Numbered from the stretch's first letter, positions 1 through 8,449 are shown. The stretch is 64,000 nt of DNA from Archangium gephyra (GCA_003243425.1 QFQP01000018.1:1-64000), one strand, 5' to 3'. Notes: generated by a model not told the origin, from the sequence alone. Program-made: numbers and translations.

Positions 1-913
1 AGTCCTGGCGGGTGAGGGCGACCATCTCGAGAATCGTCGCCACGCCGCGGCCTTCTTCACCGACGCGCCACGCCTGCGCGCCCTGGAACTCGACCTCGCT
101 GCTCGCGTTCGACCAGTCGCCCAACTTGTCCTTGAGGCGCTGAATGCGAATCGCGTTGCGCGAACCGTCGGGGCGCCAGCGCGGCAGCAGGAAGCACGTG
201 ATGCCCTTGTCGGCCTGCGCGAGCACGAGGAACGCGTCACACATCGGCGCCGAGAAGAACCACTTGTGACCGACGAGCTCGTACGAGTCGCCGTTGGCGA
301 AGGCCTTGGTGGTGTTGGTGCGCACGTCCGAGCCGCCCTGTTTCTCGGTCATGCCCATGCCGAAGGTGACGCCGGCCTTCTGATCGGCGGGCACGAACTT
401 CGGGTCGTACTTGTTGGAGATGATCTTCGGCAGCCAGGTCTTCGCGAGCTCGGGCGCGTGGTTGATCGCCGGCACCGAGGCGTAGGTCATGGTGAGCGGG
501 CAGCTCGTTCCCTGATCGGCCTGGTTGTGCAGATACGACATCGCCATGCGGGCGACGTGGGAGCCCTTGTTCTTCTTGGACCACCCGAGGTGCGTGACGC
601 CGGCGTCGATCGCCGCGCCCATGAGCTGGTGGTAGCTCGGGTGAAACTCCACTTCGTCGAGGCGATTGCCGAAGCGATCGAACGGGCGGAATTTGGGCTT
701 GTTCTCGTTGGCGAGGATGCCGGCGGCCATCAACTCACCGCCGACGCGAACGCCGTACTTCTTGAGCTCTTCTTCGTGCCAGCCGCCGCCTTCACGCGCG
801 ACGGCCTCACGCAGGGGCAGGTCGGTCGACCACGCGTCGTAGACGAGCGGCGTCGACTGGTTGGTGACTTCGTGGGTGACGAACTTCGAAGCGACGGGCC
901 CGAGCGTGCTCAT
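1..913 (-). CDS. AidB-like acyl-CoA dehydrogenase, partial (C-terminus outside window)
   Basis: This frame runs open from an ATG at 913 on the minus strand to the left window edge, giving the first 304 residues. The translation has the AidB/isovaleryl-CoA dehydrogenase layout: an N-terminal extension, then the flavin-binding beta-domain motif MTEKQGGSDV followed by NTT, then GHKWFFSAP, and a conserved FLLPR segment. AidB-family enzymes are FAD-dependent acyl-CoA dehydrogenases; E. coli AidB is induced by alkylation stress and binds DNA, but other members act in fatty-acid or leucine catabolism. Which role applies here cannot be decided from the fragment. The C-terminal helical domain is off the window. 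The divergent PIN gene starts about 100 bp away. Family assignment is firm; substrate is unknown. Confidence 0.88.
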   Translation of the reverse strand, partial: MSTLGPVASKFVTHEVTNQSTPLVYDAWSTDLPLREAVAREGGGWHEEELKKYGVRVGGELMAAGILANENKPKFRPFDRFGNRLDEVEFHPSYHQLMGAAIDAGVTHLGWSKKNKGSHVARMAMSYLHNQADQGTSCPLTMTYASVPAINHAPELAKTWLPKIISNKYDPKFVPADQKAGVTFGMGMTEKQGGSDVRTNTTKAFANGDSYELVGHKWFFSAPMCDAFLVLAQADKGITCFLLPRWRPDGSRNAIRIQRLKDKLGDWSNASSEVEFQGAQAWRVGEEGRGVATILEMVALTRQD

Positions 914-1010
914 GCGTCCCTACCTGCCACGACTCCCTCGCGCTGCGAAGAGGAGAGGGTCTCTGTCAGCTCTCTTGCGGCAGGATGGGGCGCACCAACC
1001 GGAGCGTCGG

Positions 1011-1718
1011 ATGAAATCAGTGCAAGCGGTCGTCGACACGAATGTTGTGTTGGACATCTATTCGATCACCGACCTGTCGCGTGCCCACGAGTCGGGCGGA
1101 GATGACGACACTCCGGAACGGCTGTTCCGCCGCGTTCGCCTCCGGGAGTCATTGATGCTCGCGTGGTTGTTTCACGTGACTCACGCGGTGACCGTTTCGT
1201 TGCCGAATGAGTTGCAGCGGCTCGCCGCCAGACACGCACCGCCCGACGCCAAGGGCACCGTGGAGCTGCAGCACATGCAGTTGTCCATCTATCTGCAGAA
1301 GGACTTGGTTTTGAGCAACTGGGTGGCGCTCATGGAGAATGTCGACGAAGGGCTTGTCGGCTCCAAGGCTGACGCCGCGCTGCTCGACCTCTGCCGAAAG
1401 TACCGGGCACCGCTCATCACGAACGAGGGCTACTCAGTTGCGGGAGTCTCCGATTCTCACGGACTACGGGCGAAGGCGATCTCGGCAGGCATTCGAGTCT
1501 TCACTCCTCGTCAGTATTGGTCGGGCAAGATCGGAGAGACATCGACGAGAAAGTTCCTCGCCCGATACGACGCTGTGTCCAAGCGGTTCGTTCGTCGTCA
1601 AAACTCGACCTCTGCCGTCAAAGACGCCGTCAGCCTTCGCCGAGCGATCCTCCAGCACGTCTTCTTCGGTCACACGAAAGGAGCCACGCTGCCGGTGCGT
1701 CTGCCTGATTCATCGTGA
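1011..1718 (+). CDS. PIN-domain protein (putative ribonuclease)
   Basis: A 235-residue protein opening with a PIN-type active-site strand, V-V-D-T-N-V-V-L-D with Asp9 as the likely first metal ligand. A later acidic site is KADAALLDLC (Asp around residue 125), followed by the strand LITNEGYSV. PIN domains are Mg-dependent ribonucleases, often toxins, but this one is larger than the usual 130-150-residue VapC and has about 65 extra C-terminal residues rich in Arg and Lys. The ATG at 1011 is chosen because GGAG lies just upstream (1001-1004) and the PIN fold begins at once; longer in-frame starts run into the neighbouring promoter region. No antitoxin-like gene is adjacent. Its base composition is less GC-rich than its neighbours, which suggests acquisition by transfer. 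Confidence 0.75.
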   Translation: MKSVQAVVDTNVVLDIYSITDLSRAHESGGDDDTPERLFRRVRLRESLMLAWLFHVTHAVTVSLPNELQRLAARHAPPDAKGTVELQHMQLSIYLQKDLVLSNWVALMENVDEGLVGSKADAALLDLCRKYRAPLITNEGYSVAGVSDSHGLRAKAISAGIRVFTPRQYWSGKIGETSTRKFLARYDAVSKRFVRRQNSTSAVKDAVSLRRAILQHVFFGHTKGATLPVRLPDSS

Positions 1719-1800
1719 ATTCGCCTGGGTGGTCTTGAAACCCCACGAGCGACTCTTCGAACCTTCGCGCCGCAGTCCAACCCTCAATGGAGAACTGAAT

Positions 1801-2538
1801 ATGGCGCGTGGTGTGTCGGCGTTTGGTCCGGTGGTTGCGGCTCGTACGGCGGTGGCAGCACAGATTCTGGGAACGCCAGATCTGCTGGAGAAGTACCTGA
1901 AGGTCGGGGGCGGCCGTTCAGACCTCGAGTCGATTCAGAAGCACGGCCTCGCAGCGGAGGCGGCCAATCACGCGCAGGCCAGTGCGAAGACCGAGAAGGG
2001 TCTGCTCACCGCAGAACTGCAGACCGCGTTCTTCGACCTCAAGCGTGAGTACGCGCGCGTGATGATTGCCGTGCGTTCTCTGCGCGGTGAACTCGAAGAA
2101 GAAGGCGACATCGACGGGGTCACACGTCTCACCGACATCATCAAGAACGAAGCCACCACCGGGTTTCAGTCGCTCGATCTTGGCGATGGCAAGACCGTGA
2201 AGAAGGAGCAGCGCGTTCGTTCGTACGAAGTGCTCCGCGCGGAGATGGCGCGAGATGCGGTCTCTCTGCTCGGCTTCACCCGCGTCGCCACGAAACTGAG
2301 TGAGCGTGGTGTGACCAGGCCCCGGCTCGAGAAGCTCAAGGCCGACGCCGAGGCGTTGACCGGAAAGCTCGTCGCTCGCGGCAGCGCGGCAGGCGCGAAG
2401 AAGGAGACCACTGCGCAGGAACGCGAAGCCGTCGCGAAGCAGAGCGCGCGATGGCAGCACTCGCGCCCGGCGCTCGACGAACTGGCGAAGATGGATGGCC
2501 GCGTGGTTGCCACGCTGATCCTCGCGACGAAGAAGTGA
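1801..2538 (+). CDS. Hypothetical helical protein
   Basis: A 245-residue protein I do not recognise. It starts at an ATG preceded by GGAG (1785-1795 region). The sequence is almost wholly helical in character: heptad-like Leu/Ala spacing with many Lys, Glu and Arg, no signal peptide, no membrane segment and no Cys. Residues about 60-110 and 185-225 look like coiled coils. A clear stem-loop terminator follows at 2582-2607, so it ends its transcript. The PIN gene lies 82 bp upstream in the same direction and could be cotranscribed, but the gap is long and nothing shows a functional link. Confidence 0.65.
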   Translation: MARGVSAFGPVVAARTAVAAQILGTPDLLEKYLKVGGGRSDLESIQKHGLAAEAANHAQASAKTEKGLLTAELQTAFFDLKREYARVMIAVRSLRGELEEEGDIDGVTRLTDIIKNEATTGFQSLDLGDGKTVKKEQRVRSYEVLRAEMARDAVSLLGFTRVATKLSERGVTRPRLEKLKADAEALTGKLVARGSAAGAKKETTAQEREAVAKQSARWQHSRPALDELAKMDGRVVATLILATKK

Positions 2539-2581
2539 TCACCTCCGGCACGGGAACTGACCCCCGTGGCGCAGCTCCGAG

Positions 2582-2617
2582 CCCTCTGTCTTTGGTTCGA
2601 CAGAGGGGTGTTTTGTC
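2582..2617 (+). terminator. Intrinsic terminator after the 1801-2538 gene
   Basis: Perfect 9-bp stem CCCTCTGTC (2582-2590) / GACAGAGGG (2599-2607) with an 8-nt loop, followed by GTGTTTTGTC. It lies 43 bp after the stop codon of the upstream gene and fits a rho-independent terminator. Confidence 0.8.
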
Positions 2618-2622
2618 TCTTC

Positions 2623-2679
2623 CCCGTCTGGCGCGGCGACGATCACCCCTGGCGGAGAAACGGACCCGTCTGGCGCGGA
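2623..2679. repeat. 14-bp direct repeat pair in a 256-bp intergenic gap
   Basis: The gap 2539-2794 has no convincing gene. Apart from the terminator it holds CCCGTCTGGCGCGG twice (2623-2636 and 2666-2679, 43 bp apart). Two shorter related blocks, CCCCCGTGGC, lie near 2562 and 2686. Repeated blocks of this kind occur in the ends of some insertion sequences, but no transposase remnant is visible, so the origin is open. Confidence 0.5.
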
Positions 2680-2794
2680 CACTTCCCCCCGTGGCTTTGC
2701 AACTGGGGTTTACGTCTTTGGACCTGATTTCAAGTATTTACGGGCGCGGGGACGGTTTCTAGCGAGGGTGCACGGGCGCCTTTACGGTCGCGCC

Positions 2795-3208
2795 GTGCCT
2801 CGCGCCTCGACTCGGAAGAAGCCCGCCCGCAAGACCACAACCACCCGCAAGCCGCGCACCGCCGTGCGCGCGAAGTCAGCACCCAGGAAGAAGAAGAACG
2901 AGTTGGCCGGTCCACCGAAGCTGGTGTGGAAGCAGGGCGGCCCTCGTCTGCGCAGCGCGGTCGTGAAGGGCGGCAACTACTCCCTCATGTCGCACGACGG
3001 CGTCGACTGGACGGCTGATTTTCGCCCGACGAAGGGGCGCGCCAACGCGGTGTTGTTCCGTCAGCCGCTCGAAGCCTGCATCGCCGCCTGTGAGCGCGAC
3101 CACGTGCTGCGCTTCACCAACGAGGTGCTGGTTTCAAACGGCGCTCAGGCGCTCGCCGCCGCCGACCTTCAGGGCGATGCCGTCGCGTGGAAGCGCCGCC
3201 GATTCTGA
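2795..3208 (+). CDS. Hypothetical protein with basic, Lys/Arg/Thr/Pro-rich N-terminus
   Basis: About 137 residues from a GTG at 2795; another in-frame GTG at 2768 would add nine residues, and neither has a strong ribosome-binding site. The first ~45 residues are low-complexity and very basic (repeated KK, RK and TTT), like histone H1-type tails or nucleic-acid-binding extensions. The remaining ~90 residues form a compact domain of unknown family with VKGGNYSLMSHDGVDW, and the protein ends in the basic run KRRRF. It converges on the CapA gene, with a 3-bp gap between stop codons. Coding status is supported by length and codon bias; function is unknown. Confidence 0.6.
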   Translation: MPRASTRKKPARKTTTTRKPRTAVRAKSAPRKKKNELAGPPKLVWKQGGPRLRSAVVKGGNYSLMSHDGVDWTADFRPTKGRANAVLFRQPLEACIAACERDHVLRFTNEVLVSNGAQALAAADLQGDAVAWKRRRF

Positions 3209-3211
3209 GTC

Positions 3212-4261
3212 TCAGGGCGTTCCTGCGTCGGGCGGCTTCACGTTCTTCAGCTGCGGAATCGTCGCCTTGAAGCCCTTCGACAGCGTCGCCAGGTGCCACA
3301 ACACCGCGTCGGCTTTTTCACCTTCGGCCAGGTACGGCTGCACCGGCACCTCGGGGAACGCGTCGCTGTACGCGGGGATCACCTTCACGGTCTTCACCGC
3401 CGACTTCGTGATCTTCAGCTCGACCAGCGCGGTCTTCTTGTCGCGCGGGTCCCAGTTACCGCCGAACACGAAGTTGCCCAGCGAGTACACGACCGGCGCG
3501 CCCTTGTAGACCTCGATGCCCTGCAGCACGTGCGGGTGGCTGCCCAGCACCGCTGACGCGCCGGCGTCGATCGCGAAGTGCGCCAGCTCCACCTGGTACG
3601 GCTCCGGGGTTCCTTTGCCTTCGCGGCCCCAGTGGAAGAACGGGATCACGTGATCGACCTGCTGCTTCGCCGCGCGAATGTCCGCGTCGAGCATCTTCTT
3701 CATCTCTTCCAGATCGTTGAAGTGTCCGGCGACGCCCGGCTGATCGCCCGTCGCGATCACCTGCGGCGGCTCGATGTTCCGATCGCCCAGAAAGAAGTAC
3801 CCGAGGAACGCCACCTTCACGCCGTTCTTCTCGACGATGGCCGGCGTGCGTGCTTCGGCCAGCGTCCGCCCCGCGCCGAAGTGAACGATCTTGTTCGTGT
3901 CCAGCGCGTTGATGGTGTCGAACAGCCCTTCAGGCCCGTAGTCGACCATGTGGTTGTTCGCGAGCGACGCCACGTCGACGCCACCGGCGATCAGCGCGTT
4001 CACCAGCTCCGGCTTCGCGCGGAAGTTGAAGTTCTTGGGGATCTTCTCGCCGCGATCGGTGAACGGGCACTCGAGGTTCACCACGAAGAGGTCCGCCTTC
4101 TTCGTCAGCGCGCCGACCTTCTCGAAGCCCCAGCCGAGGTCCTTCGACTTCTCGGTGACGTACTCCTCGTAGTGGTAGCCGAGGGTCACGTCTCCCGAGA
4201 CAAGTACCGAGATTTCCGGCGGTGGAGCGGCCGACAAGAGCAGCGCGACGAGGGCGATCAT
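3212..4261 (-). CDS. CapA family protein (poly-gamma-glutamate synthesis type, metallophosphatase-like fold)
   Basis: A 349-residue protein. Residues 1-14 are hydrophobic (a short export signal) before the CapA fold. Family motifs are in order: VSGDVTLG near residue 25, NLECPFTD, SLANNHMVDYG, then HWGREG and GSHPHVLQGIE in the C-terminal half. These Asp/Asn/His motifs form the predicted metal site shared with calcineurin-like phosphoesterases. CapA proteins act at the cell envelope in poly-gamma-glutamate or other capsule production, but many stand-alone members have no known substrate, and no capB/capC is nearby. The start ATG at 4261 lies 17 bp from the divergent TPR gene, so the two probably share a promoter region. 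Confidence 0.88.
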   Translation of the reverse strand: MIALVALLLSAAPPPEISVLVSGDVTLGYHYEEYVTEKSKDLGWGFEKVGALTKKADLFVVNLECPFTDRGEKIPKNFNFRAKPELVNALIAGGVDVASLANNHMVDYGPEGLFDTINALDTNKIVHFGAGRTLAEARTPAIVEKNGVKVAFLGYFFLGDRNIEPPQVIATGDQPGVAGHFNDLEEMKKMLDADIRAAKQQVDHVIPFFHWGREGKGTPEPYQVELAHFAIDAGASAVLGSHPHVLQGIEVYKGAPVVYSLGNFVFGGNWDPRDKKTALVELKITKSAVKTVKVIPAYSDAFPEVPVQPYLAEGEKADAVLWHLATLSKGFKATIPQLKNVKPPDAGTP

Positions 4262-4278
4262 CTGGTAGGGCAGTGTGC

Positions 4279-5094
4279 ATGCCTCGTGAGAAGGACTCCA
4301 TCGCTTCCGCCGACGAGCACAACTCGCGCGGTATCGAGTTGGCCGATCGCGGGTGGCTCGAGGAGGCCCTGAAGGAATTCAAGAAGGCGATCGAGTTGGA
4401 CCCGAACTCGTCGCACGCCTACGACAACCTGGCGACCGTGTACGCGGAGAAGAAGATGTACCGCGAGGCGCTCGACGCGCACATGACGTCGCTGCGCATC
4501 GACCCCGAGAACCCCACCGGTCACTACAACCTCGCCAGCTTCCTCGCGGCGCACGGCCTCGACTTCGCGGTCACCGAGTTCCAGCACACCATCGAGCTCG
4601 AGGAGGACTACCCCGACGCGCATCTGAACCTCGGGCTCGCGTACGCCGACCTCGGCCGCACGCCCGAGGCGATGCGCGAGCTGAAGACCGCGGTGGAGCT
4701 GGACCCCGCCGACGCGCTGCCACGCCACGAGCTGGCCAGCCTGCAGATGGAGGAGGCCGACTACCGTCAGGCCATCGTGCAGTTGAAGGAGGTCACGCGG
4801 CTCGAGCCGCAGAACTTCGAAGCGTGGCTCGATCTGGGCATCTGCTACGCGCAGAAGGGCTTCTACGCGGAGGCCGAGAAGGCCTACGAGACCGCGCGCG
4901 AGCTGAAGGGCGACGATCTGTTGCTGCTCTACAACCTCGCCGCGCTCTACGCGCAGTGGAAGCGCAAGGCCGAGGCGCTCGACTTCCTCAAGCAGTCGAT
5001 CGGCCTCGATCGCGCCAAGGTGCTCGGCTGGCTGCGCTCCGACCCGATGTTCGAGGCCCTCGAAGGTGACGCTGACTTCGAGGCGCTGCGCTGA
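4279..5094 (+). CDS. Tetratricopeptide-repeat protein
   Basis: 271 residues built of about six to seven TPR units, starting around residue 13. Typical signatures recur at 34-residue spacing: A.DNLA.VYAEKKMYREAL, AHLNLGLAYADLGRTPEAM and AWLDLGICYAQKGFYAEAE. There is no signal peptide, so it is probably a cytoplasmic protein-protein interaction scaffold. The ATG at 4279 is preferred, although GTG at 4273 is also in frame. Its stop overlaps the next start (TGATG at 5092-5096), so it is translationally coupled to the CNNM-type membrane protein. Confidence 0.88.
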   Translation: MPREKDSIASADEHNSRGIELADRGWLEEALKEFKKAIELDPNSSHAYDNLATVYAEKKMYREALDAHMTSLRIDPENPTGHYNLASFLAAHGLDFAVTEFQHTIELEEDYPDAHLNLGLAYADLGRTPEAMRELKTAVELDPADALPRHELASLQMEEADYRQAIVQLKEVTRLEPQNFEAWLDLGICYAQKGFYAEAEKAYETARELKGDDLLLLYNLAALYAQWKRKAEALDFLKQSIGLDRAKVLGWLRSDPMFEALEGDADFEALR

Positions 5095-6452
5095 TGGAGC
5101 TCTGGGCTCTGGCAGGGGCGCTCGCGCTGGTGCTCGCCAACGCGTTCTTCGTGGCCATCGAGTTCGCGCTGGTGAAGGTGCGGCCGACGCAGCTCGAGGC
5201 GTTGAAGGAAGAGGGCAAGCCGGGCGCCGCGCTGGCGTTGTCCATGCGGCAGAACCTCGACGTGTGGCTGTCGGCGTCGCAGGTCGGCATCACGCTGGCG
5301 TCGCTGGCGCTCGGTTGGGTCGGTGAGCCCGCGTTCTCACACCTCGTCGAGCCGCTGATTCTGAAGGTCGCGCCCAATGGCAGTGAAGCGGTGGCGAAGA
5401 CCGTGGGCGTGGTCATCTCGTTCATCATCATCACCTTCCTGCACATCGTCGTCGGTGAGCAGGTGCCCAAGACGCTCGCCATCGCACAGTCGCAGCGCAC
5501 CGCGATTCTGCTCTCGTGGCCGATGCGCGCGTTCTATTTCATGGCCTACCCGGTGATCGTGCTGCTCAACGGCGGCACCAAGCTGGTGCTCAAGATGCTG
5601 GGCCTGGGCGACGCGCCGTCGGAGCACGGCGAGGCCCTGTCGCAAGATGAGCTGCGCATGGTGTTCAGCACCTCGGCGGAATCGGGCGGCATGGCCAAGC
5701 AGCAGGCTGAATTGCTCGAGCGCGCGCTCGGCATGTTCGAGAAGACCGCGCGGCAGGTGCTGGTGCCGCGATCGCAGATGAAGGCGTTGGACCTGGAGCT
5801 CACCCTCGAGGAGAACCTCGCGGCGGCGAACTCGGCGGGGCACACGTGGCTGCCGGTGACGCGCGGCTCGCTCGATCGCGTCGAGGGCCTCGTCAACGTG
5901 AAGGACCTCTTCTATCTGCACGGCCGGCACGAGCTGAAGTCGCTGTCTCAGGTGCAGCGGCCGGTGCTGTTCGTGCCCGAGAACATCACGCTCGATCAGC
6001 TGCTGACCGAGTTCAAACGCCGCAACAAGCAGATCGCGGTGGTGGTCGACGAGCACGGCGGTACGTCGGGGCTGGTGACGCTGGCCGACGTGGTCGCGGA
6101 GCTGGTCGGCAAGGTGGCCGAGCTGGGCCGCAAGGTCGAGCCGGTCAAGCGCCTGCCGGGCGGAAAGCTGGAGCTGCCGGGCACCGCGCAGCTGGACGAC
6201 ATCGAACACACGCTCGAGGTGGAGTTCGACGTCGACAAGACGCAGGTCACCACCATCGCCGGGTTCTTGATGGCGAAGCTCGGCCGCATTCCCGCTGCCG
6301 GTGACGTGTGGATGATGGACGAGTACCGCGTGGTGACCGTCAGCACCGACGGCCCCCGCGTGGTGACCGTGCGCATCGAGCCGCGCGTGGCGACGAACCC
6401 GATGTCGCAGTCGCAGTCACTGCCGCCGCCGGAAACGCTGAAGCCGAATTAG
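5094..6452 (+). CDS. CNNM/CorC family membrane protein (hemolysin-like, CBS domains)
   Basis: 452 residues with the family's full architecture. An N-terminal CNNM (DUF21) domain, residues about 1-190, has several membrane helices, including the opening ALAGALALVLANAFFVAIEF and the stretch VVISFIIITFLHIVVGEQVPK. Two CBS motifs follow (about 205-330; AVVVDEHGGTSGLVTLADV is diagnostic), then a C-terminal CorC/HlyC domain (about 345-435). Members are proposed Mg/Co transport or efflux proteins; the old name hemolysin is historical. It is coupled to the TPR gene upstream by a 1-base overlap. Its last 4 bp overlap the 3' end of the convergent MutS-like gene. The Pro/Gln-rich tail after residue 440 is probably disordered. 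Confidence 0.92.
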   Translation: MELWALAGALALVLANAFFVAIEFALVKVRPTQLEALKEEGKPGAALALSMRQNLDVWLSASQVGITLASLALGWVGEPAFSHLVEPLILKVAPNGSEAVAKTVGVVISFIIITFLHIVVGEQVPKTLAIAQSQRTAILLSWPMRAFYFMAYPVIVLLNGGTKLVLKMLGLGDAPSEHGEALSQDELRMVFSTSAESGGMAKQQAELLERALGMFEKTARQVLVPRSQMKALDLELTLEENLAAANSAGHTWLPVTRGSLDRVEGLVNVKDLFYLHGRHELKSLSQVQRPVLFVPENITLDQLLTEFKRRNKQIAVVVDEHGGTSGLVTLADVVAELVGKVAELGRKVEPVKRLPGGKLELPGTAQLDDIEHTLEVEFDVDKTQVTTIAGFLMAKLGRIPAAGDVWMMDEYRVVTVSTDGPRVVTVRIEPRVATNPMSQSQSLPPPETLKPN

Positions 6453-8245
6453 ACGTCGACGCCCGCGCGCCGCAGCACTTCGAGCGCGTTGGTGGTGGTG
6501 ACCACGCCTTCGCGCAGCGTGTAGTCGAAGGTCATGTCGCCGTTCTTCACTTCATCGCGGAAGTGCACGTTGACGATCTTCGTCGGGCGCTCCGCGGCGA
6601 GCTCGGTGAGCGAGAGATCGTGCGTGGTGACGGCTCCAGCGGCGCCGAGGTCGAGCAGCATGAGCATGAGCTGACGGCTCGCCATCAGGCGCTCCTTCGC
6701 GTTGGTGCCCATGAAGAGCTCGTCGAGAAAGAACAGACAGCGATCGCGGTGCGCCTTCGCGGTGTCGAGCACCGTCTTGATGCGCTTCACCTCGGCGTAG
6801 AAGTACGAGACGCCCTGCTCGAGCGAGTCTTTGACGCGCATCGAAGTGAGCACCTGCACGCGGCTGACTTTGAGTGACTTCGCGCAGACCGGAAGACCCG
6901 CGAGCGCCATCACGGTGTTGAGGCCGGTGGCGCGCATGAGCGTGGTTTTCCCACTCATGTTCGAGCCGGTGATGATCCACGCGTGACCGGGGCCTTCGAG
7001 CGTCACGTCGTTGCGCACCGGCGCGTCGAGCAGCGGGTGACCGAGCGCATGGGCGTGAACGTGAACCGGACCGTCGTCGATTTCGGGGAAGACGTCTTCG
7101 GGGCGCTCGAAGTGCCAGGTGGCGAAGGACGAGAGCGCCTCGAGCTCGGCGAGCGCTTCGAACCAGCCGCGAACGCCCTTGCCGTGCTCCGCGCGCCACC
7201 CGTCGATGCGGAAGAGCACCAGCAGGTCCCACAACGTGAGCGCGTTGATGATGGGGTGCATCTGACCTGCGTGCTTGAGCTCGGCGAAGCCCATGAGGCG
7301 CGCGAACTTCTTGAGCCGTGCTGAAACCGGCGGGCCGTCTTGCAGACCGCGCTGCAACTTCGCGAGGCGCGGGGCGGTGAACTTCTGCGCGTCGATGGCG
7401 CGGAAGGTCTCTTCGAAGCGCACGAAGCCGCGCTCGCCCATCGAGAGGGCTTCCCACATGCGGGCGATGGGCTTGCGGGTGATGAAGACGATGCCGATCT
7501 GCAGAATGAGGCCGATCCACGCGGGCAGGGCGCTGATGACGTCGTTCGACGCCAGGAACGCAGCGCCAATGGTGAGCACCGGCAGCACGTGCGCCAGCGG
7601 GTAGGCCCAGCGAATCGCGGTGAGCGTCGACGGCGCTTCGGCCCACGCGAGGAAGCGGGTGGGGTCTGCTTTGTCCTTCTTGCCGGCGATGCGCGCCTCG
7701 GCCACCAGGTCCTGTCGGAAGTCGATGATGGGCCCCAGTTCTTTGACCGCTTCCTGACGGTGACGAATCGCGTCGGCGTCGGGTGCAGGTGCCAGCAGCC
7801 ACTCGAGGAGTCGCGCTTCACCCGCCGCGGTTCCCGTCTCGTCGAGGCGCTGGAACAGACTGCCCGTGCCCGTGAGGTCGAGGTCACCTCCGTAGAGATG
7901 ACCCTCCGGCACCCGCCCCGTTCCCGTTGATGGAAAGTCGCGCCACTTGCCGTCGAGGCGCTTGAGGCCACGTTCGTTCAACGTGAGCTTCACGCGTGCA
8001 AAGTCTTCGCGACGGATGACGCCGGCGTGAACGATCGCGAGGATCACGTAGGCCGCGAGTGACGCCACGGCTGGCAGGAAGAGCAGGGGACGCGCGGTCC
8101 AACCACCCCAGAAACCGAACCCCAGGAACGCGAGGAACGTGACCGTTCTGAGGTTCGCGAGGCGCGCTCCGCGACGGTCCAACGCCTCGAGCTCGTGCCG
8201 GTACTGTTGCGTTCTTGCTTCGTATTCCCCGCGTGCGCTCGACAT
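6449..8245 (-). CDS. Membrane-anchored MutS-family ATPase
   Basis: 598 residues. Residues about 30-75 contain two hydrophobic helices (LRTVTFLAFLGFGFW and LLFLPAVASLAAYVILAIV), with a further hydrophobic region near residues 215-265. The C-terminal 200 residues are a MutS-type ATPase: Walker A GSNMSGKTT, Walker B LFFLDELFMGTN, and the downstream THDLSL switch. The mismatch-binding domain of true MutS is absent. Related proteins are annotated MutS-related but have no proven repair role; the membrane anchoring argues for something else. ATG at 8245 is preferred over a TTG at 8266 because AAAGAG sits at the right distance. The gene's 3' end overlaps the convergent CNNM gene by 4 bp. Confidence 0.85.
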   Translation of the reverse strand: MSSARGEYEARTQQYRHELEALDRRGARLANLRTVTFLAFLGFGFWGGWTARPLLFLPAVASLAAYVILAIVHAGVIRREDFARVKLTLNERGLKRLDGKWRDFPSTGTGRVPEGHLYGGDLDLTGTGSLFQRLDETGTAAGEARLLEWLLAPAPDADAIRHRQEAVKELGPIIDFRQDLVAEARIAGKKDKADPTRFLAWAEAPSTLTAIRWAYPLAHVLPVLTIGAAFLASNDVISALPAWIGLILQIGIVFITRKPIARMWEALSMGERGFVRFEETFRAIDAQKFTAPRLAKLQRGLQDGPPVSARLKKFARLMGFAELKHAGQMHPIINALTLWDLLVLFRIDGWRAEHGKGVRGWFEALAELEALSSFATWHFERPEDVFPEIDDGPVHVHAHALGHPLLDAPVRNDVTLEGPGHAWIITGSNMSGKTTLMRATGLNTVMALAGLPVCAKSLKVSRVQVLTSMRVKDSLEQGVSYFYAEVKRIKTVLDTAKAHRDRCLFFLDELFMGTNAKERLMASRQLMLMLLDLGAAGAVTTHDLSLTELAAERPTKIVNVHFRDEVKNGDMTFDYTLREGVVTTTNALEVLRRAGVDV

Positions 8246-8331
8246 GTCGTTCACTCTTTGTTGCAACGCGTCACCTGTGTCACTTCAAGTTACAAACCCG
8301 GGTACGGAAACGTCGGAGTCACCCGCTCGAC

Positions 8332-8356
8332 AACCTGTTGACCCTTTCAACGGGTT
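8332..8356. repeat. Inverted repeat in divergent intergenic region (1 of 3)
   Basis: AACCTGTTGA (8332-8341) pairs with TCAACGGGTT (8347-8356) at 9 of 10 positions around a 5-bp spacer. It lies in the 204-bp divergent region (8246-8449) between the MutS-like gene and the large lipoprotein gene. That region otherwise shows no gene. Confidence 0.55.
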
Positions 8357-8368
8357 TGTGCCAAGTCC

Positions 8369-8384
8369 CCTGAACCTTTTCAGG
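8369..8384. repeat. Inverted repeat in divergent intergenic region (2 of 3)
   Basis: CCTGAA (8369-8374) and TTCAGG (8379-8384) form a perfect 6-bp inverted repeat with a 4-bp centre. It may be an operator half-site pair or a leader hairpin. Confidence 0.5.
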
Positions 8385-8391
8385 TTTGCGT

Positions 8392-8412
8392 CAGGAACGT
8401 GCCGGGTTCCTG
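8392..8412. repeat. Inverted repeat in divergent intergenic region (3 of 3)
   Basis: CAGGAAC (8392-8398) and GTTCCTG (8406-8412) form a perfect 7-bp inverted repeat with a 7-bp centre, 37 bp before the lipoprotein start codon. It shares the CAGG/CCTG core of the neighbouring repeat. Confidence 0.55.
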
Positions 8413-8449
8413 CCACGAAATCGCCCATCGCCGACAGTTGGAGAGAAGC

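Noticed and set aside
861..1010. Upstream extension of the PIN protein
   Set aside because: It would overlap the start of the divergent acyl-CoA dehydrogenase; the fold starts at 1011 with a ribosome-binding site.
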